From Verrucomicrobiaceae bacterium (GTDB taxonomy: Bacteria > Verrucomicrobiota > Verrucomicrobiia > Verrucomicrobiales > Akkermansiaceae), in contig JAIXPW010000139.1 in assembly GCA_027485995.1 (NCBI GenBank), forward strand, positions 1 to 64,000: a DNA stretch of 64,000 nucleotides. The letters run 5' to 3'. The position numbers were made by a program, and so were the translations under genes. Below are positions 1 to 8,985 of the stretch, piece by piece. The first letter of the stretch is position 1. The number at the start of each line of letters is the position of its first letter. The notes beneath the pieces were generated by a model that had not been told where the DNA came from, searched no databases, and saw only the letters and a program-made list of their open reading frames with translations.

Positions 1-393
1 GGCGGTGGCACCGCCCTCATCCGTGCGCAGGCCGCCGTTGGCGTGCTCTCGCTCACCGGTGACGAACTGACCGGTGCCGGCATCGTGGCTCGCGCCATCG
101 AAGCTCCGCTCCGCCAGCTTGCCGCCAACGCCGGCCGCGAAGGCGCGCTGATCGTTGAAAACGTCAAGACCAACAAGGACGGCTTCGGCTACAACGTCGC
201 CACCGACACCTACGAGGACCTCGTGGCCTCCGGTGTCGTCGACCCGACCAAGGTGACCCGTTCCGCCCTGCAGAACGCGGCCTCGATCGCCGGCCTCCTC
301 CTCACCACCGAGTGCCTCATCACTGAGAAGCCCGAGAAGAAGGAAGCTCCCGCCGGTGGCCACGGCCACGACCACGGCATGGGCGACTTCTAA
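1..393 (+). CDS. groL: 60 kDa chaperonin GroEL, C-terminal 130 residues (5' partial)
   Basis: The frame is open from base 1 to the TAA at 391-393, so only the C-terminal part of the equatorial domain is visible. The segments [35 protein letters not shown] and [20 protein letters not shown] are typical of the GroEL C-terminus, which closes the ATP-binding equatorial domain of the protein-folding ring. The last residues ([12 protein letters not shown]) form a His/Gly tail in place of the usual GGM repeats that line the cavity floor; several bacteria carry such His-rich chaperonin tails. The start, and any groES, lie before the window. An intrinsic terminator follows 40 bp downstream, so this is the end of a transcription unit. 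Confidence 0.97.
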   Translation, partial: GGGTALIRAQAAVGVLSLTGDELTGAGIVARAIEAPLRQLAANAGREGALIVENVKTNKDGFGYNVATDTYEDLVASGVVDPTKVTRSALQNAASIAGLLLTTECLITEKPEKKEAPAGGHGHDHGMGDF

Positions 394-432
394 CTCGTGG
401 CGGCGCTTTCCAAGCGCCAAGCCAACAAATCC

Positions 433-466
433 AAAAGCCGGATGGGGAAACCTGTCCGGCTTTTTC
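433..466 (+). terminator. Rho-independent terminator after groEL
   Basis: A 9-bp stem, AAAAGCCGG (433-441) with CCGGCTTTT (456-464), encloses a 14-nt loop and ends in a T run (461-465). It lies 40 bp past the groEL stop on the same strand. Confidence 0.75.
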
Positions 467-605
467 GTTTCAGGCACACAGCGGCCGAACTGTCGGTCGT
501 CAACGGCCAGCTCCGACTCCGGCTGACGAAGAACTGAAGTTCAGGCTTGGGAGGGGGATCTGACCTCGATTCCCGCATTTTGCGAACAATTTCCTTCCAA
601 TATGA

Positions 606-629
606 AAGTTTCAGTATTTACTGAAACTT
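606..629. promoter_or_regulatory. Perfect 24-bp inverted repeat, probable repressor operator
   Basis: The left arm AAGTTTCAGTA (606-616) is matched exactly by its reverse complement at 619-629, with a TT spacer. It lies 74 bp upstream of the start codon at 703, within the 309-bp gap 394-702, which otherwise holds only the groEL terminator. The 11-2-11 geometry suits a dimeric TetR-, PadR- or Rrf2-type regulator. No regulator gene is adjacent, so which protein binds is unknown. Confidence 0.6.
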
Positions 630-702
630 GTGAGCGCGAGAAGCCATTGGGCGGTCATTGGGTCGCCCGGTTTCACGCCACGATGAACGAAAGGAAACCA
701 CC

Positions 703-1089
703 ATGAATGCCACCGTCACCACCTATGCCATCTATCTGACCCTCGCCCTGCCGCTCACCATCTGGGTGGCGCGTAATCTGTTCCGAAACGGCCGGATCTT
801 CCTCGTCGATTGCTTTCACGGCAACGAGTCGCTGGCGGACAGCGTCAACCAGCTTCTGGTCATGGGATTCTATCTCATCAACTTTGGCTTCGTCGCGCTC
901 TACTTGAAGCTGGTCGATGAGGTTCAGGAGGTCCGGGGAATCTTTGAGGCGTTGAGCGGCAAGCTCGGAGTGGTCCTGTTGGTGCTGGGAGGCATGCACT
1001 TCTTCAACCTCGTGGTGTTCACCAGGATGCGGAAACGCGCCACCTGGTCGCAGGCACCGCCTCCATTGCCGCCCACTGGAGTGATCTGA
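703..1089 (+). CDS. Small integral membrane protein, function unknown
   Basis: A 128-residue protein with three predicted membrane segments (about residues 5-24, 48-68 and 86-107). The loop between the first two carries RNGRIFLVDCFHGNESLADSV. I take the ATG at 703 because GAAAGGAAA lies a few bases upstream; an upstream GTG-type start at 658 would add a tail without hydrophobic character. The DCC-family gene follows after 21 bp, so the two are likely co-transcribed from a promoter controlled by the inverted repeat at 606-629. I do not recognise a functional family. The link to the thiol protein suggests an envelope redox or stress role, which is inference. Confidence 0.8.
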   Translation: MNATVTTYAIYLTLALPLTIWVARNLFRNGRIFLVDCFHGNESLADSVNQLLVMGFYLINFGFVALYLKLVDEVQEVRGIFEALSGKLGVVLLVLGGMHFFNLVVFTRMRKRATWSQAPPPLPPTGVI

Positions 1090-1110
1090 GGTTCCATCCA
1101 TTGGACTCCG

Positions 1111-1545
1111 ATGAAAACGCTCACCGTTTTTCATGATCCCCGTTGTGGCTTGTGCGCGAGCTTCAAGACCTGGCTGGAGGCCGAGCCGACGCGGGTCCGG
1201 GTTGAATTTCTCGGATACGATTCCGCCGAGGCCGCCCAGCGCTTTCCGGGGCTCCTCAGCCTGGGAGCGGACCGCAACGTCGTGGTGCTGGCCGACGATG
1301 GTCGCTGGTGGCAGGGCACGGCTGCCTGGCTGACCTGCCTATGGGCGACCCACCACTACCGTGACTGGTCCTTCCGCCTGGCGGCCCCGGTCCTCCAGCC
1401 CTTCGTGAGGAAGGCCGTGCACCTGCTATCGGAAAACCGGCTGACGCTTTCCCGGCTGATGAACCTCAAGGGCGATGAGTCTCTTGCCGCCGCCATCGGC
1501 TCAATGCCCGACAAGGGCTGCGAGACCGGCGTCTGCGGGCTCTAG
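1111..1545 (+). CDS. DCC-family (DUF393) thiol-disulfide oxidoreductase-like protein
   Basis: A 144-residue protein that opens with a thioredoxin-like strand and HDPRCGLC, the DxxCxxC motif that names the DCC family (Cys12 and Cys15). A further Cys pair sits at the C-terminus (DKGCETGVCGL). Members are small soluble or membrane-associated proteins proposed to carry out thiol-disulfide exchange; substrates are mostly unknown. It lies 21 bp behind the small membrane protein at 703 and probably belongs to the same operon. No signal peptide is visible. Family call is fairly secure; the biological role is not. Confidence 0.85.
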   Translation: MKTLTVFHDPRCGLCASFKTWLEAEPTRVRVEFLGYDSAEAAQRFPGLLSLGADRNVVVLADDGRWWQGTAAWLTCLWATHHYRDWSFRLAAPVLQPFVRKAVHLLSENRLTLSRLMNLKGDESLAAAIGSMPDKGCETGVCGL

Positions 1546-1820
1546 GACCCTCATCCTGAGTCAATTCGCCTCAGGCGGCTGCGGAGTCTCCCGCGATCGC
1601 CTGGGGCATTTCCCAAGGTTGTCCCACTTCGCCAGATCAAGCGAAATCGGCAGAATTCGCCCGTTTGGGAGGGGAAACGTCGTCCAGAGGCAAGGGACGT
1701 CTGTCTTCGCCACGGAGATTGAAAATCATCCGCGATTTTCCACTTTTTGGCATTGCCACGGAATCTGCGGACTGCATTCTGCCCGCGCCCTGCGGTTCAC
1801 TCCGCAGATCATCTGAAAAA
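1546..1820. other. Intergenic leader between the DCC gene and actA
   Basis: No convincing gene. The actA frame is open upstream to 1665, but that extension (1665-1874) encodes no hydrophobic or family-like sequence. A 9-bp inverted repeat, ATCTGCGGA (1763-1771) with TCCGCAGAT (1801-1809), could form a hairpin in the leader; it has no T run, so I do not call a terminator. The palindrome at 1821-1842 follows directly. Confidence 0.5.
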
Positions 1821-1842
1821 GCTTGTGAAAATTTTCACAAGC
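1821..1842. promoter_or_regulatory. Perfect 22-bp palindrome, CRP/FNR-like operator of the ACIII operon
   Basis: The two 11-bp arms (GCTTGTGAAAA and its exact reverse complement) abut with no spacer, 32 bp before the actA ATG. The core reads TGTGA-AAATTT-TCACA, the half-site and 6-bp spacing used by CRP/FNR-family regulators. The position, close to or downstream of a likely promoter, would allow either repression or activation. Which regulator binds is unknown. Confidence 0.65.
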
Positions 1843-1874
1843 GCCTAGTTGACCCCTGCACCAACTGCTCTCTC

Positions 1875-2576
1875 ATGGCAAATTTCTTCCCGCGCTGGAC
1901 GAACCTGCTCCCGCTCAAGATCGCGATCTGCGCGGTCAGCGTTGCCGCAGGGGTTGCTCTGGCAGTCACCTACTACGCGACTCCGAAGGCCCAGAACGTG
2001 GGTTACCAGCCTTCCCAGCCGATTCCCTTTTCACACAAGATCCACGTGGATCAACTCGGCCTGGACTGCCGCTACTGTCACTCGTTCGTGGACGTGGCCG
2101 GTCACTCCAATGTCCCAACCGGCAACACCTGCTGGAACTGCCATCAGCACGTCCAGAAGGACAGTCCGAAGCTCGCCCCGCTTCATCGCGAAATGGACGT
2201 CACCTACCCCGGCTACGATGGCAAGCCGATCCAGTGGGTGCGGGTCCACAAGTCTCCCGACTACGTTTATTTCAATCACTCCGCCCACGTGAACCGCGGG
2301 GTTTCCTGCCAGAGCTGCCACGGTCGTGTGGATCAGATGGAAGTGGTCTACCAGGCCGAGAACCACTCGATGGGCTGGTGCCTCGAGTGCCACCGCGCAC
2401 CGGAAACCAAGCTCCGCCCGCTGGAGGAGGTCTTCAATCTCAAGTATGACGCCCAGGACTATGTCACCAAACATGGAGCCGCCCTGGGAGTGAAGACCAC
2501 CGAGGAACTTGGCCTCAAGCTCAAGGAGCAATGGCAGGTCAAACCAAAGGCCTCCTGCGCCACCTGCCACCATTGA
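1875..2576 (+). CDS. actA: Alternative complex III subunit ActA, pentaheme cytochrome c
   Basis: A 233-residue protein with an N-terminal membrane anchor (residues 11-35) and five CxxCH heme c motifs at residues 65-69, 86-90, 145-149, 169-173 and 228-232, the last two residues from the C-terminus. Extra His residues (SHKIH, FNHSAH, NHSMGW) are placed as in multiheme class III-like cytochromes for bis-His ligation. In ACIII, ActA is the periplasmic heme wire that takes electrons from the ActB iron-sulfur clusters. I chose the ATG at 1875 because the anchor starts there; the upstream extension looks non-coding. It is the first gene of the operon and sits 34 bp before actB. Confidence 0.95.
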   Translation: MANFFPRWTNLLPLKIAICAVSVAAGVALAVTYYATPKAQNVGYQPSQPIPFSHKIHVDQLGLDCRYCHSFVDVAGHSNVPTGNTCWNCHQHVQKDSPKLAPLHREMDVTYPGYDGKPIQWVRVHKSPDYVYFNHSAHVNRGVSCQSCHGRVDQMEVVYQAENHSMGWCLECHRAPETKLRPLEEVFNLKYDAQDYVTKHGAALGVKTTEELGLKLKEQWQVKPKASCATCHH

Positions 2577-2610
2577 TCATTTCCCTTTCACCCGTTTTCC
2601 GGACGCCGAC

Positions 2611-5600
2611 ATGAGCAAGCGAATTTTGCAACACCCCGAAGTGCCAGCAGGAGAAACCACGGTTTCCTGGCGCACCGTGGGTCAACTCGAGGACACCCCG
2701 AGCTTCCGCGCCTGGCTGACCCGCGAATTTCCGCGCGGTGCCGCCGAGATGTCCGGAGACGAGGACATGGAAACCTCGCGTCGCTCCTTCCTGAAACTGA
2801 TGGGAGCGTCCACCGCGCTGGCGGGATTCGGCATGGCGGCCTGCCGCCGCCCGGAGACCTACATCGTTCCCTATGCCAAGGCACCCGAGTGGGTCATTCC
2901 AGGAAAGGCACTCTACTATGCCTCCGCCATGCCACGTTCCGGTGGCGCGACGCCCCTGGTGGTGACGACCTTCGAAGGCCGCCCCACCAAAGTGGCTCCG
3001 AACACCCTTCACCCCGATGGTTCAGGGACCGACGCCTTTGCCCAGGCATCCGTTCTCGACCTCTACTCGCCGTCCCGTTCACGGACCGTTCTCAGGGGTG
3101 GACAAAAGGCCAACCGGGCTGATCTCGATGCCGTGATCGCGACGCTGGCGAAGGACAAGGCCGCCAAGATCGGCTTTGTGTTTGGCGCGGATGATTCGCC
3201 GACCCGCAACCGTCTCTCCAAGGAGCTCGCCTCCAAGTTCTCAGCCGCGAAGTTCTACCAATACGAAGCCCTCACCGGTGAGTCGGCGGCGGCTCTTGGT
3301 GACGGGATTTCCCTGGTGCCGGACTTCGAGAAGGCCGATGTGGTGGTCTCCCTGGATTGCGATTTCGTGGGCGTCGATGCCTCCTTCCCGATCGCCGCGT
3401 TTTCCCAGCGCCGCAAGCCGGAAGGCAACGACTACAAGGGCAAGCCGGACACGAGCCGGATGAACCGACTTTACGCGATCGAAGGAACCTACTCACTGAC
3501 CGGCGGCATGGCGGATCACCGTCTGCGCGTCGCTCCCAGCCAGGTGGCGGCATTCGCTGCCCAGCTCGCCAGCGCTCTGGGTGCCGGTGGCAATGCCGCC
3601 TCGGTTGCCGCAGGGAAGGAATTCAACTGGATCATGGCCTTGGCCGACGACCTCAAGAAGGCCGCTGGCAAGTCGGCCGTTCTGGTTGGACCGCGCCAGC
3701 CTGCCGCTGTGCACCAGCTCGCTCTCGCGATCAACACCACGCTCGGAAATCTTGGAAAATCGGTCCACGCTTATCAGACCGGCAACACGGGTCTGGGCAC
3801 GCTGGCATCCCTCAAGAAGGATCTCGATGGCGGCAGCGTCGATACCGTGATTTTCCTGACGCCCTCAAACCCGGTGTTCGATGCTCCTGCAGATCTCGAG
3901 TTCGCCACTTCACTTTCTAAGGCGAAGCTCTCGATCCACCTCGGTGCACGCACCGACGCCACCGCCCACGCGGCCACCTGGCACATTCCGGCGGCACACT
4001 ACCTCGAGCAGTGGTCGGATGCCCGCAGTTCCAACGGCGTTTACACGGTGGTCCAGCCGATGATCCTCCCACTCTACCCGGACTGCGTGTCCGAGCTGGA
4101 GCTTCTTCTTGCGCTGCTCTCCGAGGATGGGAAACTTCTCAATGGGGAAGGGGACAAAGGCGCGGCCTCTCCTGCCTACGGTGCGGTTCGTAAGACCTTC
4201 GAAGGCATCGCGGACGCCACGGACACCGCCTGGAAGAAGCTGCTGCGCGACGGATTTCTTGCGGGATCCACCTATGCCAAGGCAGCTCCTGCCGCCAAGG
4301 CTGCGACACTTTCCTCGGTTCCGGCTCCGACCGCCCAGTCGCTCGAAGTGGTGTTCGCCACCGATTCCTCGGTCTTCGACGGACGCTGGATCGACAACGG
4401 CTGGCTTCAGGAAGTGCCAGATCCGATCACCAAGCTGGCCTGGGACAACGCCGCGCTCATTTCCCCGAAGACCGCCAAGGAACTCGGACTCTACGAAGAG
4501 ATCATCGAACTTGAGCCCGTCAACCAGACGCTCAGCAAGATTACTGGCGATGAGGTGAAGAACGCACCGGTCCACCCGGACGGTGAAAGCGGCAACCGCC
4601 GCGCTCCGATCATCAAGGTGACTGTCAATGGCAAGACCGCCGAATTGCCCGTTCTCGTGGCCTTCGGTCAGGCCGAGAACGTCATTGTCCTGCCCGTCGG
4701 CTATGGCCAGGGCTACGACAAGGATGACGAGCTTGGGCGCGACACCTCCACCAGCAGCCACGTCGGTCGCGTCGGAGCGAATACCGGCGTCAATGTCTAT
4801 CCGCTTCGCACGTCCTCGACTCCGTATTTCGCCACTGGAGCCAAGGTGGAAAAGACCGACAAGAGATACTCGCTCGCCGTCGGTCAGGAACACGCCGCGA
4901 TGTATGGTCGTGCAATCGCCCGTGAGATTTCCACGATGTCGGGTGACAAGGGTGACTTTGACGCCCAGTTGAAGAACGTGAAGTTCCAGGGCAGCGACGC
5001 CCATGCGCCGCCGAACGTTTCGCTCTACAAGCAGGAGAACAAGCCCGGCGAACCACTCCTCAGCGACACGCTCCATCAGTGGGGCATGAGCATCGACCTT
5101 TCGTCGTGCTCCGGTTGCAACGCCTGCGTCATCGCCTGTCAGGCCGAAAACAACATCCCGATCGTTGGAAAGGAGCAGCTCGCCAAGGGCCGCGAGATGC
5201 ACTGGATCCGCATGGACCGCTACTTCGCGATCGACAAGGACAACGACTTCGACCCCGACAGCCCGGAACTCGTGCCGCAACCGGTCGCCTGTGTGCAGTG
5301 CGAAAGCGCTCCCTGCGAAACCGTTTGCCCCGTCAACGCCACGGTGCACACCGAGGACGGCCTCAACGCGATGGCTTACAACCGCTGCATCGGCACCCGC
5401 TACTGCGCGAACAACTGCCCCTACAAGGCCCGCCGTTTCAACTATTTCGACTACAACAAGCGCAACCCGCTCATCGCCCACAACCTCTACAAGGGTCCGT
5501 TCGGCGAGAAGCAGGTCGGAGAGGCCCCGCATCTCCAGCGCAACCCGAACGTCACTGTCCGCATGCGCGGAGTGATGGAAAAGTGCACCTACTGCGTGCA

Positions 5601-5967
5601 GCGCCTGAAGGATGCCAAGATCCGCCAGAAGCGCGGTCAGAAGCAGGAGGCTCTTGTCGCCGGCAAGGACTCGACCGAGATGACGGTCACCACCTCCACC
5701 CTCCGCATCCCTGCGGACTCGGTGAAGGTCGCCTGCCAGGAAGCCTGCCCGGCCAGCGCCATCAGCTTCGGCAACCTTCTTGATGCCGATTCGAAGCTGC
5801 GTCGCATCCGCAGTGAGAAAAACGAGCCAGTCCTGGATCGCAACTACGATCTCCTCCAATACATCGGCACCCGCCCGCGGACGAGCTACCTCGCCCGCGT
5901 CAAGAATCCCAATCCGAAGATGCCGGATGCTCCATTCATCGGCAAGGCCACGATCCACATGGCTTGA
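2611..5967 (+). CDS. actB: Alternative complex III subunit ActB, molybdopterin-like/iron-sulfur fusion
   Basis: An 1118-residue protein. An extended Tat signal has its twin arginine at residues 57-58 (SRRSFLKLMG) after a roughly 50-residue leader, as usual for ActB. The first two thirds resemble a molybdopterin oxidoreductase that, in this family, carries no molybdenum cofactor. The C-terminal third is a four-cluster ferredoxin-like domain with CSGCNACVIACQAENN, CVQCESAPCETVCPVNA, YCANNCPYKARRFNYFDY and CTYCVQRLKDAK...CQEACPASAI. It passes electrons from quinol, oxidised at ActC, to the ActA hemes on the periplasmic face. The ATG at 2611 starts the conserved leader (WRTVGQLEDTPSFRAWLTREF). 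Confidence 0.95.
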   Translation: MSKRILQHPEVPAGETTVSWRTVGQLEDTPSFRAWLTREFPRGAAEMSGDEDMETSRRSFLKLMGASTALAGFGMAACRRPETYIVPYAKAPEWVIPGKALYYASAMPRSGGATPLVVTTFEGRPTKVAPNTLHPDGSGTDAFAQASVLDLYSPSRSRTVLRGGQKANRADLDAVIATLAKDKAAKIGFVFGADDSPTRNRLSKELASKFSAAKFYQYEALTGESAAALGDGISLVPDFEKADVVVSLDCDFVGVDASFPIAAFSQRRKPEGNDYKGKPDTSRMNRLYAIEGTYSLTGGMADHRLRVAPSQVAAFAAQLASALGAGGNAASVAAGKEFNWIMALADDLKKAAGKSAVLVGPRQPAAVHQLALAINTTLGNLGKSVHAYQTGNTGLGTLASLKKDLDGGSVDTVIFLTPSNPVFDAPADLEFATSLSKAKLSIHLGARTDATAHAATWHIPAAHYLEQWSDARSSNGVYTVVQPMILPLYPDCVSELELLLALLSEDGKLLNGEGDKGAASPAYGAVRKTFEGIADATDTAWKKLLRDGFLAGSTYAKAAPAAKAATLSSVPAPTAQSLEVVFATDSSVFDGRWIDNGWLQEVPDPITKLAWDNAALISPKTAKELGLYEEIIELEPVNQTLSKITGDEVKNAPVHPDGESGNRRAPIIKVTVNGKTAELPVLVAFGQAENVIVLPVGYGQGYDKDDELGRDTSTSSHVGRVGANTGVNVYPLRTSSTPYFATGAKVEKTDKRYSLAVGQEHAAMYGRAIAREISTMSGDKGDFDAQLKNVKFQGSDAHAPPNVSLYKQENKPGEPLLSDTLHQWGMSIDLSSCSGCNACVIACQAENNIPIVGKEQLAKGREMHWIRMDRYFAIDKDNDFDPDSPELVPQPVACVQCESAPCETVCPVNATVHTEDGLNAMAYNRCIGTRYCANNCPYKARRFNYFDYNKRNPLIAHNLYKGPFGEKQVGEAPHLQRNPNVTVRMRGVMEKCTYCVQRLKDAKIRQKRGQKQEALVAGKDSTEMTVTTSTLRIPADSVKVACQEACPASAISFGNLLDADSKLRRIRSEKNEPVLDRNYDLLQYIGTRPRTSYLARVKNPNPKMPDAPFIGKATIHMA

Positions 5968-6118
5968 AGAGACCCAAGACTCCTAGACACAAGATTCAAG
6001 ACAAGATGACGAACCGTTTGACGAATCAGGAAGTGACGACTTCAGGCAGGCCCTGTCCTCTTGAGTCTTCCAGTCTTGCGTCTTGCGTCTCTTTCTAACC
6101 CTTCCTATCCGACGACCC
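5968..6118 (+). repeat. actB-actC spacer with a long imperfect inverted repeat built of ~7-bp units
   Basis: The left arm (about 5966-6005, AAGAC-rich) and the right arm (about 6054-6096, GTCTT-rich) are imperfect reverse complements of some 40 nt, matching at roughly three quarters of positions by eye. Both arms are made of heptamer-like repeats (CAAGACT, TCTTGCG). In RNA they would form a long hairpin between two genes of one operon. This is one of the heptad-repeat spacers described in the findings. Confidence 0.6.
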
Positions 6119-7597
6119 ATGGCCCACGCCACCACCACCGCCCCGGAGACCCACAAGGGACCGAAACTCCCGGTGCTCGAACGTGAGAAGTTGATTCTCA
6201 ACGGACGCTCGTATCACTGGATCACCGACCGGATCTGCGGTGTGCTTGAAAACAAGCAACCGGCGATCTGGTGGCTGCTCTTCATTCCCTCCGCCATCAT
6301 CGCCCTCATCGGCGTGGTCGGCGGCCTGACGATCCTGGTTTCCACCGGCGTCGGCGTCTGGGGTATGACCAACACGGTCTTCTGGGGCTGGGACATCACC
6401 AACTTCGTGTTCTGGATCGGCATCGGCCACGCCGGAACCCTGATCTCGGCCATTCTTTTCCTGACCCGACAAAACTGGCGAACGTCGATCAACCGAGCCG
6501 CCGAAGCCATGACGATCTTTGCGGTGATGTGCGCGGGCATTTTCCCGGCCTTCCACGTGGGTCGCGTCTGGTTCGCCTGGTTCCTCGCCCCGGTACCGAA
6601 CGCCAACGCCGTCTGGCAGAACTTCAAGTCGCCGCTGCTTTGGGACGTCTTCGCGGTTTCGACCTATTTCACGATCTCGTTGATCTTCTGGTATCTCGGC
6701 ATGGTTCCCGACCTTGCCACCATTCGCGACCGCTGCAAGCCCGGCCTCCGCAAGCTCCTTTACGGGATCTTCTCGATCGGCTGGCGCGGTGGCAACCGCC
6801 AGTGGAGCCACTATGAAATGGCCTATCTTCTTCTGGCCGCCCTTTCGACCCCGCTTGTGCTCTCGGTGCACTCCGTCGTGTCCTTCGACTTCGCCACTTC
6901 GGTTGTCCCAGGCTGGCACACCACGATCTTCCCCCCCTACTTCGTTGCAGGTGCCATCTTCGGTGGCTTCGCGATGGTGCTGACCATCATGATACCGGCC
7001 CGTTTCATCTACGGTCTCCAGGACATGATCACCATGAAGCACATCGACAACATGGCGAAGATCATCCTGCTTACGGGCACGATCGTTGGATACGCCTACC
7101 TGATGGAGCTTTTCGTGGCGTTCTACTCCGGCGCCCAGTATGAAGCCGCCGCCTTCAAGTATCGTCTCGTCGGTCCCTATTGGTGGGCCTACCTCGCGAT
7201 GATGTCCTGCAACGTGCTTTCCCCGCAGATCTTCTGGTTCAAGTGGGCGCGCGAGAATCTCTGGGTCGTCATGGGCGTCTGCATGTGCGTGAACATCGGC
7301 ATGTGGTTCGAGCGCTTCGTGATCATCGTCACCACCCTCGCCCGCATGTTCCTTCCGGGTGACTGGGCCTACTACAAGGCCAGTCCGGTGGAAATCATGC
7401 TTTTCGTCGGCACGATCGGAATGTTCCTTGCCCTGTTCCTTCTGTTCCTCCGCTTCCTGCCCTGCATCAACATCGCGGAAGTGAAGTGGACCCTTCCGGA
7501 GTCCGATCCGCACTTCGATGACATCCACGACCATCCGGATCACGGCGTGGTGAAGGAAGCCGCCTACCAGCAGGAACTCGCTCAGGCCAAGCACTGA
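6119..7597 (+). CDS. actC: Alternative complex III subunit ActC, NrfD/PsrC-like quinol-binding membrane subunit
   Basis: A 492-residue integral membrane protein with about ten transmembrane helices, of the NrfD/PsrC family. It contains the expected segments [20 protein letters not shown] and [19 protein letters not shown], the latter lying near the proposed quinone site. In ACIII it binds quinol at the periplasmic side and contacts ActB. The ATG at 6119 is followed by a charged cytoplasmic N-terminus. The C-terminal tail is acidic and His-rich ([10 protein letters not shown]). actD follows after 31 bp that contain CTGAAAA-type repeats. Confidence 0.95.
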   Translation: MAHATTTAPETHKGPKLPVLEREKLILNGRSYHWITDRICGVLENKQPAIWWLLFIPSAIIALIGVVGGLTILVSTGVGVWGMTNTVFWGWDITNFVFWIGIGHAGTLISAILFLTRQNWRTSINRAAEAMTIFAVMCAGIFPAFHVGRVWFAWFLAPVPNANAVWQNFKSPLLWDVFAVSTYFTISLIFWYLGMVPDLATIRDRCKPGLRKLLYGIFSIGWRGGNRQWSHYEMAYLLLAALSTPLVLSVHSVVSFDFATSVVPGWHTTIFPPYFVAGAIFGGFAMVLTIMIPARFIYGLQDMITMKHIDNMAKIILLTGTIVGYAYLMELFVAFYSGAQYEAAAFKYRLVGPYWWAYLAMMSCNVLSPQIFWFKWARENLWVVMGVCMCVNIGMWFERFVIIVTTLARMFLPGDWAYYKASPVEIMLFVGTIGMFLALFLLFLRFLPCINIAEVKWTLPESDPHFDDIHDHPDHGVVKEAAYQQELAQAKH

Positions 7598-7628
7598 AAA
7601 CTGAAAACCTGAAACCGAAAATTTTTCC

Positions 7629-8225
7629 GTGAGCACCACCCGCAAACGCGTTTACGGCTACCTGGCCGAGTTCAAGAGCGCCTCCTCCCTCTACAAGGCG
7701 GCGGAGAAGGTTCGCGACGCCGGCTTCAAGAAGTGGGATTGTTATTCCCCCTATCCAATCCACGGCCTCGACGGCGCGATGGGAATGAAGCGTTCGATCC
7801 TTCCGTGGTTCGTCTTCTTCGGTGGCATGACCGGCACCTTCACCGGCTTTTTCCTCGCCTCCGCCACCCAGACCAACGTCTGGAGCTGGGTTCCAGGCCT
7901 GGCCAAGGCGATCGAGACCTACCCGACGATCGTTCAGGCAAAGCCGACCAACATCTTCACCGTGCCGGCCTTCTTCCCGATCATGTTCGAGCTGACCATT
8001 CTCTTTTCCGGCTTCACGGTTCTCTTCGGACTTCTGGCCCTGATGAAGCTGCCGCGCCTCAACCATCCTCTCTTCGCCAGCAACCAGTTCCACCGCGCCA
8101 CCGACGATGGATTCTTCATCGCCGTCGAGGCCCGCGACGCAAAATTCAGCCCGGAGGCCACCCGCAGCTTCCTCGAAGGGATCGGCGGAACGAGCATCGA
8201 ACTCGTCGAGGAAGAGGATTCCTGA
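7629..8225 (+). CDS. actD: Alternative complex III subunit ActD (DUF3341)
   Basis: A 198-residue protein starting at GTG 7629. It begins with a small soluble ferredoxin-like domain (VYGYLAEFKSASSLYKAAEK, then WDCYSPYPIHGLD), followed by two transmembrane helices (about residues 60-82 and 115-140) and a C-terminal cytoplasmic segment ending in a Glu-rich tail. DUF3341 proteins are the ActD subunit of ACIII; ActD binds no cofactor and packs against ActC and ActF on the cytoplasmic side. Spacing to actE (46 bp) and gene order match known act operons. Confidence 0.93.
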   Translation: MSTTRKRVYGYLAEFKSASSLYKAAEKVRDAGFKKWDCYSPYPIHGLDGAMGMKRSILPWFVFFGGMTGTFTGFFLASATQTNVWSWVPGLAKAIETYPTIVQAKPTNIFTVPAFFPIMFELTILFSGFTVLFGLLALMKLPRLNHPLFASNQFHRATDDGFFIAVEARDAKFSPEATRSFLEGIGGTSIELVEEEDS

Positions 8226-8271
8226 GTCAGCCGCTGAACCCTGAACACTTCAAACCGAACCCTTTTCCCTG

Positions 8272-8967
8272 ATGCGCTACTTCTTCCTCGCCTACGCGAT
8301 CATTGCGGTTCTTGTGGTCGGAATCTTCGGATTCCGCGGCCAGAAGTTCACGCAGCCTCCTCTCCGGATCTTTCCGGACATGAAGGAACAGGACAAGCTC
8401 AAGGCCCAGAAGAACGATCCGTTCTTCGCCGATGGGATCGGCTCCCGCAAGCCGGTGACCGAGACCCAGCCACGCGGCTTCAATGAGGAGGGCAAGACCA
8501 CCCTCGGCGGCATTCCGGAAGCCGAATTCGGCGGTGGCACCGGCTACTACTTCACCGGCCACGTCGGCGATTATTTCGGCAACGGCATGCCTGAGGAACT
8601 GGCTCTGACCGCCGAGAACGCACCGGCCCTGTTGCGTCGCGGCGAGGAACGCTATGGAATCTATTGCGCTCCCTGCCATGGCAGGTCGGGCAACGGAGCC
8701 GGCATCACCAGCCTGTATGGGGTTCCAGGCATCGCCAACCTCAATCTTCCAACCTTCAAGGCCGATTCCTATCCGAACGGCCGCCTCTTCGAGACCATTT
8801 CCAAAGGCAAGGGCAACATGAGCGGCTACGCCTACAACATTCCTGTTCGCGATCGCTGGGCGATCATCGCCTATGTCCGCGCACTTCAGGTCGCCAAGGA
8901 AGCCCCGTATGATGCCGTGAAAGCGGCCTTTGATGTGGGAATCAAAAACAAATCCAGCGCGCACTAA
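8272..8967 (+). CDS. actE: Alternative complex III subunit ActE, monoheme cytochrome c
   Basis: A 231-residue protein with an N-terminal hydrophobic anchor (residues 4-22, without a lipobox Cys), a linker, and one heme c motif CAPCH at residues 132-136. GKGNMSGY further on supplies a likely axial Met. ActE is the periplasmic monoheme cytochrome of ACIII that receives electrons from ActA and passes them to a soluble or oxidase-bound acceptor. The anchor replaces the lipidated Cys found in some other ActE proteins. It sits between actD and actF in the standard order. Confidence 0.92.
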   Translation: MRYFFLAYAIIAVLVVGIFGFRGQKFTQPPLRIFPDMKEQDKLKAQKNDPFFADGIGSRKPVTETQPRGFNEEGKTTLGGIPEAEFGGGTGYYFTGHVGDYFGNGMPEELALTAENAPALLRRGEERYGIYCAPCHGRSGNGAGITSLYGVPGIANLNLPTFKADSYPNGRLFETISKGKGNMSGYAYNIPVRDRWAIIAYVRALQVAKEAPYDAVKAAFDVGIKNKSSAH

Positions 8968-8985
8968 CCTCTTTTCCCGACAGAA

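Noticed and set aside
1763-1809. Hairpin ATCTGCGGA/TCCGCAGAT as a terminator for the DCC gene
   Set aside because: There is no T run on either side and the loop is 29 nt, so it does not meet intrinsic terminator criteria.
1665-1874. Upstream extension of actA
   Set aside because: The added residues have no hydrophobic or conserved sequence, and the frame would run across the palindrome at 1821-1842. The membrane anchor begins directly after ATG 1875.
3910-5958. A long open frame on the minus strand opposite actB, and similar long frames opposite coxA (13746-16154), the macroglobulin gene and others
   Set aside because: They lie wholly opposite genes with clear family motifs, have repetitive Val/Ala/His/Arg composition and no recognisable domain. 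GC-rich codon bias commonly opens such antisense frames.
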